A stretch of 64,000 nucleotides of DNA from Clostridiales bacterium (GTDB taxonomy: Bacteria > Bacillota > Clostridia > Peptostreptococcales > Acidaminobacteraceae). This document shows, in pieces, positions 56,024 through 64,000 of this stretch. Within the stretch, counting starts at the first letter, position 1. Every line of letters begins with the position of its first letter. The notes under the pieces were generated by a model. It saw only the letters and a program-made list of their open reading frames with translations. It was not told where the DNA came from and did no database searches. The translations under genes were made by a program, and so were the position numbers. The DNA lies in assembly GCA_016933835.1 (NCBI GenBank), contig JAFGAC010000194.1, positions 186,001-250,000 of the forward strand, in the 5' to 3' direction.

Positions 56024-58357
56024 TTAGTTCATCTTTATAAGTTCGATGTCATTCATCCATACCCAATAAGTAGTGATATCAGGTGTAACAGTGCTCATAT
56101 TTACTCTTTCAGTACTGAATATAACAAGATTTTGTCTCTGATAGTTAGGAACTTCTACGCCCCAATCTAAAATAATATCTAGAGCTTGTTTATATGTCGC
56201 TTTTCTAAATGATTGATCTGAACTTTGTCTTGCATCCATAATCAACTTATCAAGTTCTGGATCTGCAATATTGTAGCTATTGCTGTCAGTTCCACCTAAG
56301 CCGATGCCGTTTGAACTATGGTATACCTGATACATATCAGGATCTAATGTAGATCCCCAAGCTGCAGTCCACATTACATGTGTATTTGAATCTATTGAAT
56401 CCCAAAGTACGTTTGTATCTGATGGATCATTAATTGTCAAAGTAATTCCCAATTTAGCCAATGCTTCTCGCGAATCAGTCAACATTGCAAATGCAGGATG
56501 CTCTCCTGTACCATCTCCTGGTACAATTACTTCATACTCAAGACTTGCTCCTTCAGGAGCAGCTGTAAACATGCCTGTTGTTTCATCAAATGTATAACCT
56601 GCGGCGATAAAGAAACCTTTTGCAGCTTCAAGTGCAGCTGCGTATTTATCATCTGCTATCATGTCCGATGTATATATAGGATTTCCATCTACATCTTTCG
56701 AAAATGCAATTTCATATCCTGCATCCGCTTTTTGAGGAGCTGCCCATGAAGTATTTGAAATAGGGTAATTAATAACCATTGCAGCATCACCATAATAACT
56801 GTCAATTGATACATCTCTGTAAACAGCATAAATTGTCGCAAATGCTTTTCGAAGATTCTTACTGGCTTCAGAACTGATATCCCCCGCTACATTTACATTC
56901 ACTGCGTTGATTCCAATATAACCATAACCCAGATTATTAACTGAACTAGCAGTAATAACATCTCCAACTGTTTCATTATTTGAATTGAATGCTTTCAATT
57001 CTTCAAATTTCGCAACAGATCCTGATGGATTGGCAATATCTATTTCACCTGTTCCAACACCGGCAATCATTTCACCATCTGTCGTTTCTTTCAATTGTAA
57101 GTATTTTGTTTCTGGTTCTCCTTTATAATAATTCTCATTTGCTTCATAATATACAATTTTGTCTTCATATTTTATAAATTTATAAGGTCCTGCACCCATT
57201 GGTTGTGATGTTTTAGATTCAACAATAGAAAGATCTCCACGAGTGAAACCAAACATATTATTATCATAATCATACATTGTTGCATCACCATAATAATGCA
57301 TAGGAGCAACATCTATTCCACAAATACTGTATACAGCAGGTGCTTCAAAACCTCTTACTTTAACTTCAACTTCTGTCTGGCTCAGCTTTTTTATACCTTC
57401 AATTGCAGGTACTTCAAGACCTTCTGAAGAAGCCAATTTATTTGATAATAAAATTTCTCCAACGCCACCTTCAATATCAGGTTGGAAATAACTTTCACTT
57501 CCGCCGTAATTTACACTTAACATTTTCCAATCAGAACCATACTGTGCTAAAATATCATTTAATACTTGTGTTTCATCTTCAACTGTATATGAATCATAAT
57601 TTTCATCTAAGTTATAGAACATTGCATATAAATCCTTAGGAATAGGATGCATTTCTGTATAACTTGCCCATCCATCATCACCATAAAGACTCTTAACCCA
57701 ATCTAACTCTGAAACTAAAACGTCAGATACAAAGCCTTCTATGAAAGCTTGTGAATCTTCCCCTGGATTATCCAGTTCAGCTGCAAGTTCTTCAGCAGAA
57801 ACTGAAAGCACTTCAGCCATAGAATTATTCATGCGGTAATTAGTCATTCCTAGAATGTCATATGAATACAATGTAGATGATCCTGTATAAGTAGGATCAG
57901 ATAGTACATAATATGAGAAAATAATATCATCAGCATCTACAGTTTCACCATCACTGAATTTTACATCATCTCTAATTTTAATGTTATATGTAGTAATATC
58001 TGATGTTTCATCATAATCAACTTTGATATCAGAAATACCGTTATAAAAATAATCAACTCCATTGTAGGCAACAGTTTCACCTTCAATAGAATTATAAATA
58101 ATACCTCCTGATCGATCTGTTTTTAAAAGATTTACTTGTGTTAATGTTGAAGCGTCTATATCATAAGCAGTAGACGCAAAGAATGGACTGAATTTCTCAC
58201 TGAAAGCTGAGTATCCAACAACAAGTGGCGTGTTATTGACAACTTCTTCAACTGGAGTTTCTGTCTCAATATCACCTGTCACTTCTTCTTTGGGAGCACA
58301 ACCCGCTATAGACACAACAAGTGTCAATAACAATAATAATACCAACAATTTTTTCAT
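56024..58357 (-). CDS. oppA: Oligopeptide-binding lipoprotein OppA, enlarged
   Basis: 777 residues, against about 540-600 in typical OppA. Lipoprotein signal (MKKLLVLLLLLTLVVSIAGC, lipobox IAGC). SBP_bac_5 features include YNIKIRDDVKFSDGETVDADDIIFSY, MGAGPYKFIKY and the C-terminal YKQALDIILDWGVEVPNYQRQN. The extra length lies mainly in the first half (about 190-340). GGGGGGA precedes the ATG. First gene of the opp operon; no confident promoter was found in the AT-rich upstream region. Confidence 0.93.
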   Translation of the reverse strand: MKKLLVLLLLLTLVVSIAGCAPKEEVTGDIETETPVEEVVNNTPLVVGYSAFSEKFSPFFASTAYDIDASTLTQVNLLKTDRSGGIIYNSIEGETVAYNGVDYFYNGISDIKVDYDETSDITTYNIKIRDDVKFSDGETVDADDIIFSYYVLSDPTYTGSSTLYSYDILGMTNYRMNNSMAEVLSVSAEELAAELDNPGEDSQAFIEGFVSDVLVSELDWVKSLYGDDGWASYTEMHPIPKDLYAMFYNLDENYDSYTVEDETQVLNDILAQYGSDWKMLSVNYGGSESYFQPDIEGGVGEILLSNKLASSEGLEVPAIEGIKKLSQTEVEVKVRGFEAPAVYSICGIDVAPMHYYGDATMYDYDNNMFGFTRGDLSIVESKTSQPMGAGPYKFIKYEDKIVYYEANENYYKGEPETKYLQLKETTDGEMIAGVGTGEIDIANPSGSVAKFEELKAFNSNNETVGDVITASSVNNLGYGYIGINAVNVNVAGDISSEASKNLRKAFATIYAVYRDVSIDSYYGDAAMVINYPISNTSWAAPQKADAGYEIAFSKDVDGNPIYTSDMIADDKYAAALEAAKGFFIAAGYTFDETTGMFTAAPEGASLEYEVIVPGDGTGEHPAFAMLTDSREALAKLGITLTINDPSDTNVLWDSIDSNTHVMWTAAWGSTLDPDMYQVYHSSNGIGLGGTDSNSYNIADPELDKLIMDARQSSDQSFRKATYKQALDIILDWGVEVPNYQRQNLVIFSTERVNMSTVTPDITTYWVWMNDIELIKMN

Positions 58358-58656
58358 AATTTCCCCCCCTAATTTATCTATAAAGAGTTATCACTTTTAA
58401 CTGATGACCTCCTCTTTATTTACACATCATTTTTTAATCATATTCAAAAAATATAATTAAAAGTTGTTTCTTAAATACATTTTAACTTAAATAAACCAAA
58501 TATTCAAAATATTCCAAATTTAATTTAATGATTTTAAAATAAGCTCCATTATAAATTTATACTGAATACTTTATTTAGATTAATTTACCCTAGTCCATCC
58601 CAAATAAACAGCGTTTTATACAATCAGTCATTATAATAAGTAAATACAATTTTTTA
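58358..58656. other. Divergent AT-rich intergenic region
   Basis: About 300 bases between oppA (minus) and the YgjV-like gene (plus). It holds the oppA ribosome-binding site and a short inverted repeat near the oppA end (TAAAGAG around 58381 with CTCTTTA around 58412). Several A/T-only stretches resemble -10 boxes, without a convincing promoter for oppA. No ORF or RNA gene is seen. Confidence 0.5.
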
Positions 58657-58684
58657 TTGCAATTGTTTTTATTTTTGTTATACT
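58657..58684 (+). promoter_or_regulatory. Promoter of the YgjV-like gene
   Basis: TTGCAA (58657-58662), a 16-base spacer and TATACT (58679-58684), 29 bases before the ATG. Confidence 0.65.
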
Positions 58685-58713
58685 GAATGATGTGCTTCAA
58701 AGGAGGAAAAATT

Positions 58714-59340
58714 ATGTTAATCAATTATTTAGAATGGTTTGGCTATATGGCATCATTTATAGTTTTAATTTCAATTGTCATGAGTTCTATCATAAAATTG
58801 AGATGGATCAATTTGATTGGTTCATTGATGTTTGCTGTATATGGATATTTTATCGGATCTCTACCCGTTACCTTCATGAATTTAGGTATTGCTGCAGTAA
58901 ATATCATGTATCTTATAAAAATATACAATTCAAAGGAGTATTTTCAAATTCTTTCTATTTCGAAAGAATCAAAATATTTTAATTATCTGATTAAATTCTA
59001 CAAAGATGATTTGATTGAACAATTCGATGAAAAGAATTTTATATTTGATGATAATACGATTGGCCTCTATATCTTAAGAGACATGGTCCCAGCCGGTGTA
59101 TATTTAGCTGAAAAAATCGACGATACAACATTGGAAGTAATATTAGACTTTGCAATTCCAGCATATCGTGACTTCAAAATAGGAAAATTCATTTATGAGC
59201 AAAATAAAGACTATTTCTTAAATCAGGGTTTCAATACTTTTATTGCTGAAGCAAAAACAGAAAAGCATCAGCGTTACTTGTTGAAAATGGATTTTAAATA
59301 TACAGACAATGGATTTTACGAAAAGAAACTTGTAAGTTAA
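58714..59340 (+). CDS. YgjV-like membrane protein with GNAT-like C-terminal domain
   Basis: 208 residues. The N-terminal 75 residues form three short membrane helices (YMASFIVLISIVMSSIIKL, then INLIGSLMFAVYGYFIGS, then TFMNLGIAAVNIMYLI), as in YgjV family proteins. The rest is soluble; near its end FIYEQNKDYFLNQGFNTFIAE followed by HQRYLLKMDFKYT resembles the last part of a GNAT acetyltransferase. The start at 58714 follows AAAGGAGG; an ATG nine codons earlier is rejected. Function unknown. It is a single-gene unit between a clear promoter and a long hairpin. Confidence 0.75.
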   Translation: MLINYLEWFGYMASFIVLISIVMSSIIKLRWINLIGSLMFAVYGYFIGSLPVTFMNLGIAAVNIMYLIKIYNSKEYFQILSISKESKYFNYLIKFYKDDLIEQFDEKNFIFDDNTIGLYILRDMVPAGVYLAEKIDDTTLEVILDFAIPAYRDFKIGKFIYEQNKDYFLNQGFNTFIAEAKTEKHQRYLLKMDFKYTDNGFYEKKLVS

Positions 59341-59348
59341 TCCATGAA

Positions 59349-59397
59349 AGACATAAAAGAGAATTGATATCTTTGATATTAATTCTCTTTTATGTCT
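59349..59397 (+). terminator. Long hairpin after the YgjV-like gene
   Basis: A 17-bp perfect stem (outer arm AGACATAAAAGAGAATT, 59349-59365, with 59381-59397) extends to about 23 bp with one mismatch and a 3-nt loop. No T-run follows closely, so it may act as a factor-independent terminator only weakly, or as an mRNA 3' stabiliser. Confidence 0.6.
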
Positions 59398-59495
59398 ACT
59401 GTTTTATATTTTATTCATACAAGTATAACATTTGAGATTTTAATCCTTTATTTGTTATTTTGTTTTTTATACAATAAATATAGGACGGTGATCAA

Positions 59496-60299
59496 ATGGC
59501 AATATATAAATTACATGGATATTTAAAAAAGACACTATGGGGAAGCGAAAATTGGTTGCTTTCATCAAATCCTTCTATTACTTCATCTATTGAAACCGAA
59601 AACGGTCTGGTAAATATCAACACTGTTTTTCATGAAGAACTCCCTGTGCTCATAAAATTAATTGAAGTTACCGACAAACTTTCTATTCAAGTTCATCCAA
59701 ATGATTCAACTGCTAAAAGTCATGGTTATTTAAATGGAAAGACGGAGTCATGGTTTATTCTGGAGAATCAGGCTGATTCTGAAATTTTACTTAATTTTAA
59801 ACCTTTAACTGATAATCAACATATTGTCAATTCTTTAAATAATGGCACCATTGAAAGATTATGCGGAAGATATATTCCTTCAAAAAACAACTTCATCCAT
59901 ATACCTTCTGGTACAATTCACAGCATTCTTGGAAATTTGAAACTGTTGGAAATACAACAAAATAGTGATATTACTTATCGCTTATACGATTGGAATCGCG
60001 GTCGCAATCTTGATATTGAAAAAGGATTGGAATCTATAGACATTTCACAAAAAGGAATTATAATTGATTCTTTTGAATCATTTGAGTCTGATTATTATAC
60101 TGTTAAAAAATATTCTACTACTGATAATATTATTTTAAAACATCATTCAGAATTCATGTATTTTTTTATTATTGATGGAGAACTAAAAATCAACGACAAA
60201 TTATTTATTACTAACGAAAGTGGTCTATCCTGTCAGGAATCGTCGCTTAATTTTAAAGGAGTTGGAACATTTTTAATTGTTGAATTTAATTATGAATAA
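59496..60299 (+). CDS. manA: Class I mannose-6-phosphate isomerase
   Basis: 267 residues, a short version without the C-terminal extension of many ManA proteins. Zinc-site motifs are QVHPND, KTESWFIL and FIHIPSGTIHSI. It interconverts mannose 6-phosphate and fructose 6-phosphate, linking mannose to glycolysis or supplying mannose for glycans. GGTGAT precedes the ATG. The gene stands alone and converges on the ABC transporter operon to its right. Substrate is inferred from the family. Confidence 0.9.
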   Translation: MAIYKLHGYLKKTLWGSENWLLSSNPSITSSIETENGLVNINTVFHEELPVLIKLIEVTDKLSIQVHPNDSTAKSHGYLNGKTESWFILENQADSEILLNFKPLTDNQHIVNSLNNGTIERLCGRYIPSKNNFIHIPSGTIHSILGNLKLLEIQQNSDITYRLYDWNRGRNLDIEKGLESIDISQKGIIIDSFESFESDYYTVKKYSTTDNIILKHHSEFMYFFIIDGELKINDKLFITNESGLSCQESSLNFKGVGTFLIVEFNYE

Positions 60300-60303
60300 T
60301 TAT

Positions 60304-60328
60304 AAAAAAAGACAGCCTAGGCTGTCTT
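60304..60328 (-). terminator. Terminator of the Fbp/Afu-type ABC operon
   Basis: The perfect palindrome AAGACAGCCTAGGCTGTCTT (60309-60328) is followed on the minus strand by a T-run (60310-60304) and includes the ATPase stop codon. It also lies just after manA and may stop that gene too, though the plus-strand T-run is poor. Confidence 0.85.
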
Positions 60329-61394
60329 AAAAAATATGAATCGATCTTTCATCAAATCCAAATTTTAAAATTTCATTTTCTTTATATGTTTTCTTGCCGA
60401 ATGGATTATGGTTATTAATCTGTACTATTTTACCATTAAAATCAACCTCATATTCTTGATTGTCACCCATGTAAACACTTTTGGTCACCAAAGCGTCAAA
60501 ATCATCTTTATCAATAGTTATCCCTTCTGGGCGTACCAAGATTCTAACTTTCTGCCTTGCTTCATACACTTTATCAACATTCACGGTATATTCTTTATCA
60601 TAAATATTTATTTTTACAATACCTTCATTATATTCTATAATTTCAGCATCTAATATATTTGCTGCACCAATAAAATTTGCAACAAATTCATTAATAGGCT
60701 TCTGATAAATCTCTTGTGGTGTTCCTATTTGCTCAATGATTCCTTTATTCATAACAACAACTTTATCTGATAAACTCATTGCTTCTTCTTGATCATGCGT
60801 TACATAAATAGAGGTGATCCCTACTTTCTGCTGAATTTTTCTAATTTCATATCTCATATGCAATCTAAGTTTAGCATCTAAATTTGATAAAGGCTCATCG
60901 AACAATAAAACTCCCGGTTCCATAACAAGTGCTCTGGCTAAAGAAACTCTTTGCTGCTGACCACCTGACATTTGTGAAGGCACTCTATAAATCATGTCTT
61001 CCATTTTCATTAAATCTAAAATTTTATTAACTCTTTCACTTACCTCACTCTTTGATTTTTTTTGTATTTTTAATCCATATGCAACATTATTGTAAACATC
61101 CATATGTGGAAATAATGCATAATTTTGAAACACTAATGCTGTGTCTCTCTTATCTGGTGTTAAATTATCAACAATCTGATTTCCTATTAAAATTTCACCA
61201 CTTGAGGGTGTTTCAAATCCTGCAATCATTCTTAGAGTTGTTGTTTTCCCACAGCCAGAAGGTCCTAAAAGAGTAATGAACTCTCCTGGATTAACCTCTA
61301 AATTTATATTATCTACAGCAACAACTTCTTTCCCATCCTGAGTCAGAAATTTTTTCGTAAGATTTTTTAATACGACACCTTTCGCTTCTTTCAT
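60327..61394 (-). CDS. ABC transporter ATPase (FbpC/PotA/AfuC type)
   Basis: 355 residues. Walker A GPSGCGKTT, signature MSGGQQQR, Walker B LLFDEPLSNLD, H-loop VTHDQ, and a C-terminal TOBE domain (ILVRPEGITI). Energises import together with the two genes upstream. The subfamily covers Fe(III), 2-aminoethylphosphonate, spermidine and sugar-phosphate importers, so the substrate is not fixed by this protein. It is 9 bases after the permease gene. Confidence 0.92.
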   Translation of the reverse strand: MKEAKGVVLKNLTKKFLTQDGKEVVAVDNINLEVNPGEFITLLGPSGCGKTTTLRMIAGFETPSSGEILIGNQIVDNLTPDKRDTALVFQNYALFPHMDVYNNVAYGLKIQKKSKSEVSERVNKILDLMKMEDMIYRVPSQMSGGQQQRVSLARALVMEPGVLLFDEPLSNLDAKLRLHMRYEIRKIQQKVGITSIYVTHDQEEAMSLSDKVVVMNKGIIEQIGTPQEIYQKPINEFVANFIGAANILDAEIIEYNEGIVKINIYDKEYTVNVDKVYEARQKVRILVRPEGITIDKDDFDALVTKSVYMGDNQEYEVDFNGKIVQINNHNPFGKKTYKENEILKFGFDERSIHIF

Positions 61395-61403
61395 ATTGCC
61401 CTC

Positions 61404-63104
61404 CTAAATTTCAAAATCACCTTGACTTGCTCCTAGTCTAGAAAGCAGCATCTTCATAATCCAAATAGCTACTGTAACAATCAATATCAAAATTGTTGAA
61501 TAGGCCGAAGCAACACCAATTCTACCCACATCAACTTGAGATAATATCGCAACGGTCAACATATTGTATTTTGCTGATACTAAAAATATGACTGTACTGA
61601 CTAATGTCATACTCCGAACAAAACCTGTAACTAATCCACTGAAAAAAGCTGGTCTTATCATAGGCAATGTCACTGAAGTAAATACTTTCGCACTTGATGC
61701 ACCTAAATCATGTGCTGCTTCTTCAATAGAAGGATCAATCTGTTGTAGTGATGCAATACCAGATCGTATACCTACGGGCATTGTTCTCATAATAAATGCG
61801 ATTACAAGAATTATCCCTGTTCCTGTCAAAACTAACGGTTTTTGATTGTATGTAATTACATAACCTAATCCAATAACAGTTCCTGGAATAGCGATTGATA
61901 ACATCGAAGTGAATTCAATAAAATTCTTACCTATAAATTCCCTTCTTACAACTAGAAAAGCAATAATCATTGCAAGAATACCAGTAATAGGAGTTGAAAT
62001 CAACGCCAGCATTGTAGTATCTTTTATAGGTTCTAATCCAACATCAAAAACATATTTATAATGACTTAATGAAAGGGAATAATCAATCCCCCAAAGTTTT
62101 ACAAACGACCCCAATGGAACAAGTGCATATACTAAACCAACTAAAAAAGTAATGAATAAGTTAAAATAATAAATTGGCCTGATTATATGCTTATCTGTTA
62201 TAAGTTCTCTCGCACGAGATACTTTCCCTGTTACTGTAATATATGATTTCTTTCCTACAAAATATTTTTGAATCATAAACAAAGATATTGATATCATCAA
62301 AAGAATCACTGCTAGTACAGTTCCCCCGCCGATATCATAATTTCCAATACCTTGGAGATACACTTGAACAGCTAATGTAGTATAATTACCTCCAATCACC
62401 ATTGGATTCCCAAAATCTGCAACAGTTTGAATAAAAACAAGAAGAAATGCATTTGCAAGACCAGGTACCATAAGTGGAAGTGTTATAGTCTTAAATACAT
62501 TCCACCTTGAAGCACCCAAATCTCTTGCCGCTTCCTCAACTGAAGGATCGATCTTCTGCAATAGCCCAACAAGCAAAAGAAATGCAATTGGGAAAAATGT
62601 CAAGACCTGTACAAAAACTAAGCCTTTAAACCCATATACATTTGTATTTGTCCACCCCAATAAACCGTTAGTTATTAATCCTTTTCTTCCAAACAACAAA
62701 ATTGTAGAAAGTGCAATAACAAATGGAGGTGAAACAATTGGTAAGATTGCAATTGCATTGAAAATTTTCTTATTAGGTAATTTTAAATAAGCATTTGAAT
62801 AAGCAAAAATAAATCCAATAATAGTCGATATAATTGCAACTGTGAAGCCTAATACTATCGTATTCCTTAAAATTTCTAGATTACTCGGTAACGTAAACGC
62901 TTTTTCATAATGTGTTAATGTAAAATTTCCTTGAAGCATAAAACTCTCTCTAAGAATTTTATACAATGGATATATAATAAATAATGAAAGTGCTGTAATT
63001 ACAAATAATATCGTCATCATCATTATAGGATCACGAGTGGTTTTAGTTAATTTCTGCTTAAAGTGATGCCATCGTGCTTTAAAAGTGATTTTATTTTTTT
63101 TCAT
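61404..63104 (-). CDS. ABC transporter permease, fused double unit (FbpB/AfuB type)
   Basis: 566 residues, about twelve membrane helices. Two internal permease halves each carry an EAA loop: EEAARDLGASRWNVF in the first and EEAAHDLGASSAKVF in the second, both followed by a TLP motif. This fused layout is typical of Fe(III) and related importers of the FbpB/AfuB group. AGGAGTGAG precedes the ATG. A perfect 30-nt palindrome lies between it and the binding-protein gene. Confidence 0.92.
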   Translation of the reverse strand: MKKNKITFKARWHHFKQKLTKTTRDPIMMMTILFVITALSLFIIYPLYKILRESFMLQGNFTLTHYEKAFTLPSNLEILRNTIVLGFTVAIISTIIGFIFAYSNAYLKLPNKKIFNAIAILPIVSPPFVIALSTILLFGRKGLITNGLLGWTNTNVYGFKGLVFVQVLTFFPIAFLLLVGLLQKIDPSVEEAARDLGASRWNVFKTITLPLMVPGLANAFLLVFIQTVADFGNPMVIGGNYTTLAVQVYLQGIGNYDIGGGTVLAVILLMISISLFMIQKYFVGKKSYITVTGKVSRARELITDKHIIRPIYYFNLFITFLVGLVYALVPLGSFVKLWGIDYSLSLSHYKYVFDVGLEPIKDTTMLALISTPITGILAMIIAFLVVRREFIGKNFIEFTSMLSIAIPGTVIGLGYVITYNQKPLVLTGTGIILVIAFIMRTMPVGIRSGIASLQQIDPSIEEAAHDLGASSAKVFTSVTLPMIRPAFFSGLVTGFVRSMTLVSTVIFLVSAKYNMLTVAILSQVDVGRIGVASAYSTILILIVTVAIWIMKMLLSRLGASQGDFEI

Positions 63105-63123
63105 CTTACACTCACTCCTATAT

Positions 63124-63153
63124 AAAATCCATAGGAAATTTCCTATGGATTTT
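63124..63153. repeat. Perfect 30-nt palindrome between binding protein and permease genes
   Basis: The left half AAAATCCATAGGAAA (63124-63138) is followed immediately by its exact complement. In the minus-strand mRNA it forms a hairpin just after the binding-protein stop at 63158. The T-run is stronger on the plus strand. Likely an intercistronic stability or partial termination element that raises binding-protein level. Confidence 0.7.
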
Positions 63154-63157
63154 TTTT

Positions 63158-64000
63158 CTACTCTGTAGGTATTGTTGTTTTAGTCATTTCTAAAAACTTT
63201 TCTACATTTGCAGTTCTATTATTTCCAGCCCAAACAAAATCATAATCGATTAACTTTGTGCCTTCAATTGGTTTTGCTTGTTCAGGGTTTTCAGCACCAG
63301 GTTTTGTATGGAACTGATAAGATCCCACTGTTTGTCCAAGTTCTTGTGCTTCTTTAGTAAGTGCCCAGTCAACAAACATTTTTGCAGCTTCTTGGTCTGG
63401 TCCGTTTGCTAAAATTGCAACTGCACCTATTTCGTATCCAGTTCCTTCAGACGGAGCAGAAATTACTATGTCTTTATATCCTTCTTCTTTATATTTAATA
63501 GCGTCATGTAAAAAAGTAACACCTATTCCTGCTTCTCCCATACCAATCATTCTGCCAGGAGCAGTACCTGATTTAGTATATTGTCTAACTTGCTCATTTA
63601 ATTTTTGCATGTATGCATAGCCTTCTTCTTCTCCCATTAATTGAAGAACTGTTGCTAGCATTGTGTACGCTGTTCCTGAAGAACCAGGATGAGCTGTGAC
63701 AAATTCATTCTTAAATTCTGGTTTTAATAAATCTGCCCACGATTGAGGCATTTCCAAACCATTTGCATCTAACCATTCTTGATTTCCAACAAATCCAAGG
63801 TATCCTACATAAATACCAGTCCAATAGCCTTCAGGATCTTTAAATTGCGCATCGATATCCAAAGATTCTGGAGAAATATAAGGAACTACTAAACCTTCAG
63901 CTTTTGCAGCTATAAATGCATCCGCAGGTCCACCATACCAAACTGAAGCTGTCATATTATCTTTTTCAGCTCTAATTCTTGCTAAAGTTTCTCCACTGCT
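63158..64000 (-). CDS. ABC transporter substrate-binding protein (FbpA/AfuA type), C-terminal part
   Basis: Partial: 280 codons, the frame running off the right edge (first visible residues SSGETLARIRAEKDNMTAS). Extracellular solute-binding protein of the FbpA/AfuA group: SVWYGGPADAFIAAKAEGL, ELMGEE-like helix, SAPSEGTGYEIGAVAILANG and KMFVDWALTKEAQELG. The paired tyrosines that bind ferric iron in FbpA are not visible in the expected C-terminal region, so iron is uncertain. The signal peptide and start are outside the window. Confidence 0.88.
   Translation of the reverse strand, partial: SSGETLARIRAEKDNMTASVWYGGPADAFIAAKAEGLVVPYISPESLDIDAQFKDPEGYWTGIYVGYLGFVGNQEWLDANGLEMPQSWADLLKPEFKNEFVTAHPGSSGTAYTMLATVLQLMGEEEGYAYMQKLNEQVRQYTKSGTAPGRMIGMGEAGIGVTFLHDAIKYKEEGYKDIVISAPSEGTGYEIGAVAILANGPDQEAAKMFVDWALTKEAQELGQTVGSYQFHTKPGAENPEQAKPIEGTKLIDYDFVWAGNNRTANVEKFLEMTKTTIPTE

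Noticed and set aside
58381-58656. Possible small RNA or promoter cluster upstream of oppA
   Set aside because: Many A/T-only boxes exist, but none has a matching -35 and -10 at proper spacing for oppA; no stable structured RNA is evident.
63158-64000. Confident naming of the binding protein as ferric-iron-binding FbpA
   Set aside because: Only the C-terminal part is visible, the paired tyrosine site is not apparent, and related proteins carry other ligands.

Overview
The window is AT-rich chromosomal DNA of a low-GC Gram-positive bacterium, most likely a member of the Clostridia. The evidence is a complete division and cell wall (dcw) cluster with Firmicutes-type neighbours: two DUF881 genes, small basic protein, nrdR, the ylm genes with sepF, and a T-box leader for ileS. 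A diaminopimelate epimerase and a MurE with a DNPR motif point to meso-DAP peptidoglycan. No sporulation genes follow ftsZ (spoIIGA, sigE and sigG are absent there), which hints at a non-sporulating lineage; the genus cannot be named from this sequence.

Layout. 1-8536 (minus): dapF, yicC, gmk, rpoZ, coaBC, a terminator, then priA, def, fmt, a YugP-type membrane metallopeptidase and the 5' part of rsmB. 8624-13608 (plus): a four-gene signalling operon made of a substrate-binding-type lipoprotein, a membrane histidine kinase, a single-domain receiver and a receiver-GGDEF*-EAL protein. 13677-15455 (plus): rqcH with its own promoter and terminator. 15458-47119 (minus) is one almost unbroken run of about 31 kb: a pair of M16 peptidases, lgt, mraZ-rsmH-ftsL-pbp-murE-murF-mraY-murD-ftsW-murG-ftsQ, two DUF881 genes, sbp, ftsZ, nrdR, pgeF, a PDZ/radical SAM protein, der, gpsA, an HlyD-like protein, yggS, sepF, yggT and ylmH, then a T-box-controlled ileS, rluD and pyrR. 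47169-48398 (plus): ychF with promoter and terminator.

48399-49705 is a mobile-DNA graveyard: a gene truncated at its 5' end and two oppositely oriented fragments of one IS3-family element. 49706-58357 (minus): an oligopeptide ABC transporter (oppA, B, C, D, F), two small membrane proteins and pcm. The oppC product carries an unusual insertion of about 280 residues. 58657-60299 (plus): a YgjV-like membrane protein with an acetyltransferase-like tail, then a class I mannose-6-phosphate isomerase. 60304-64000 (minus): an Fbp/Afu-type ABC transporter whose substrate-binding protein runs off the right edge.

Most of the window is conserved housekeeping. The least ordinary parts are the signalling operon, which looks like a route from an extracellular ligand to c-di-GMP hydrolysis, and the enlarged OppA/OppC pair. 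Also notable are the three 10-nt repeats upstream of mraZ that fit a MraZ operator, and the rearranged IS region. No tRNA, rRNA or CRISPR array was seen.
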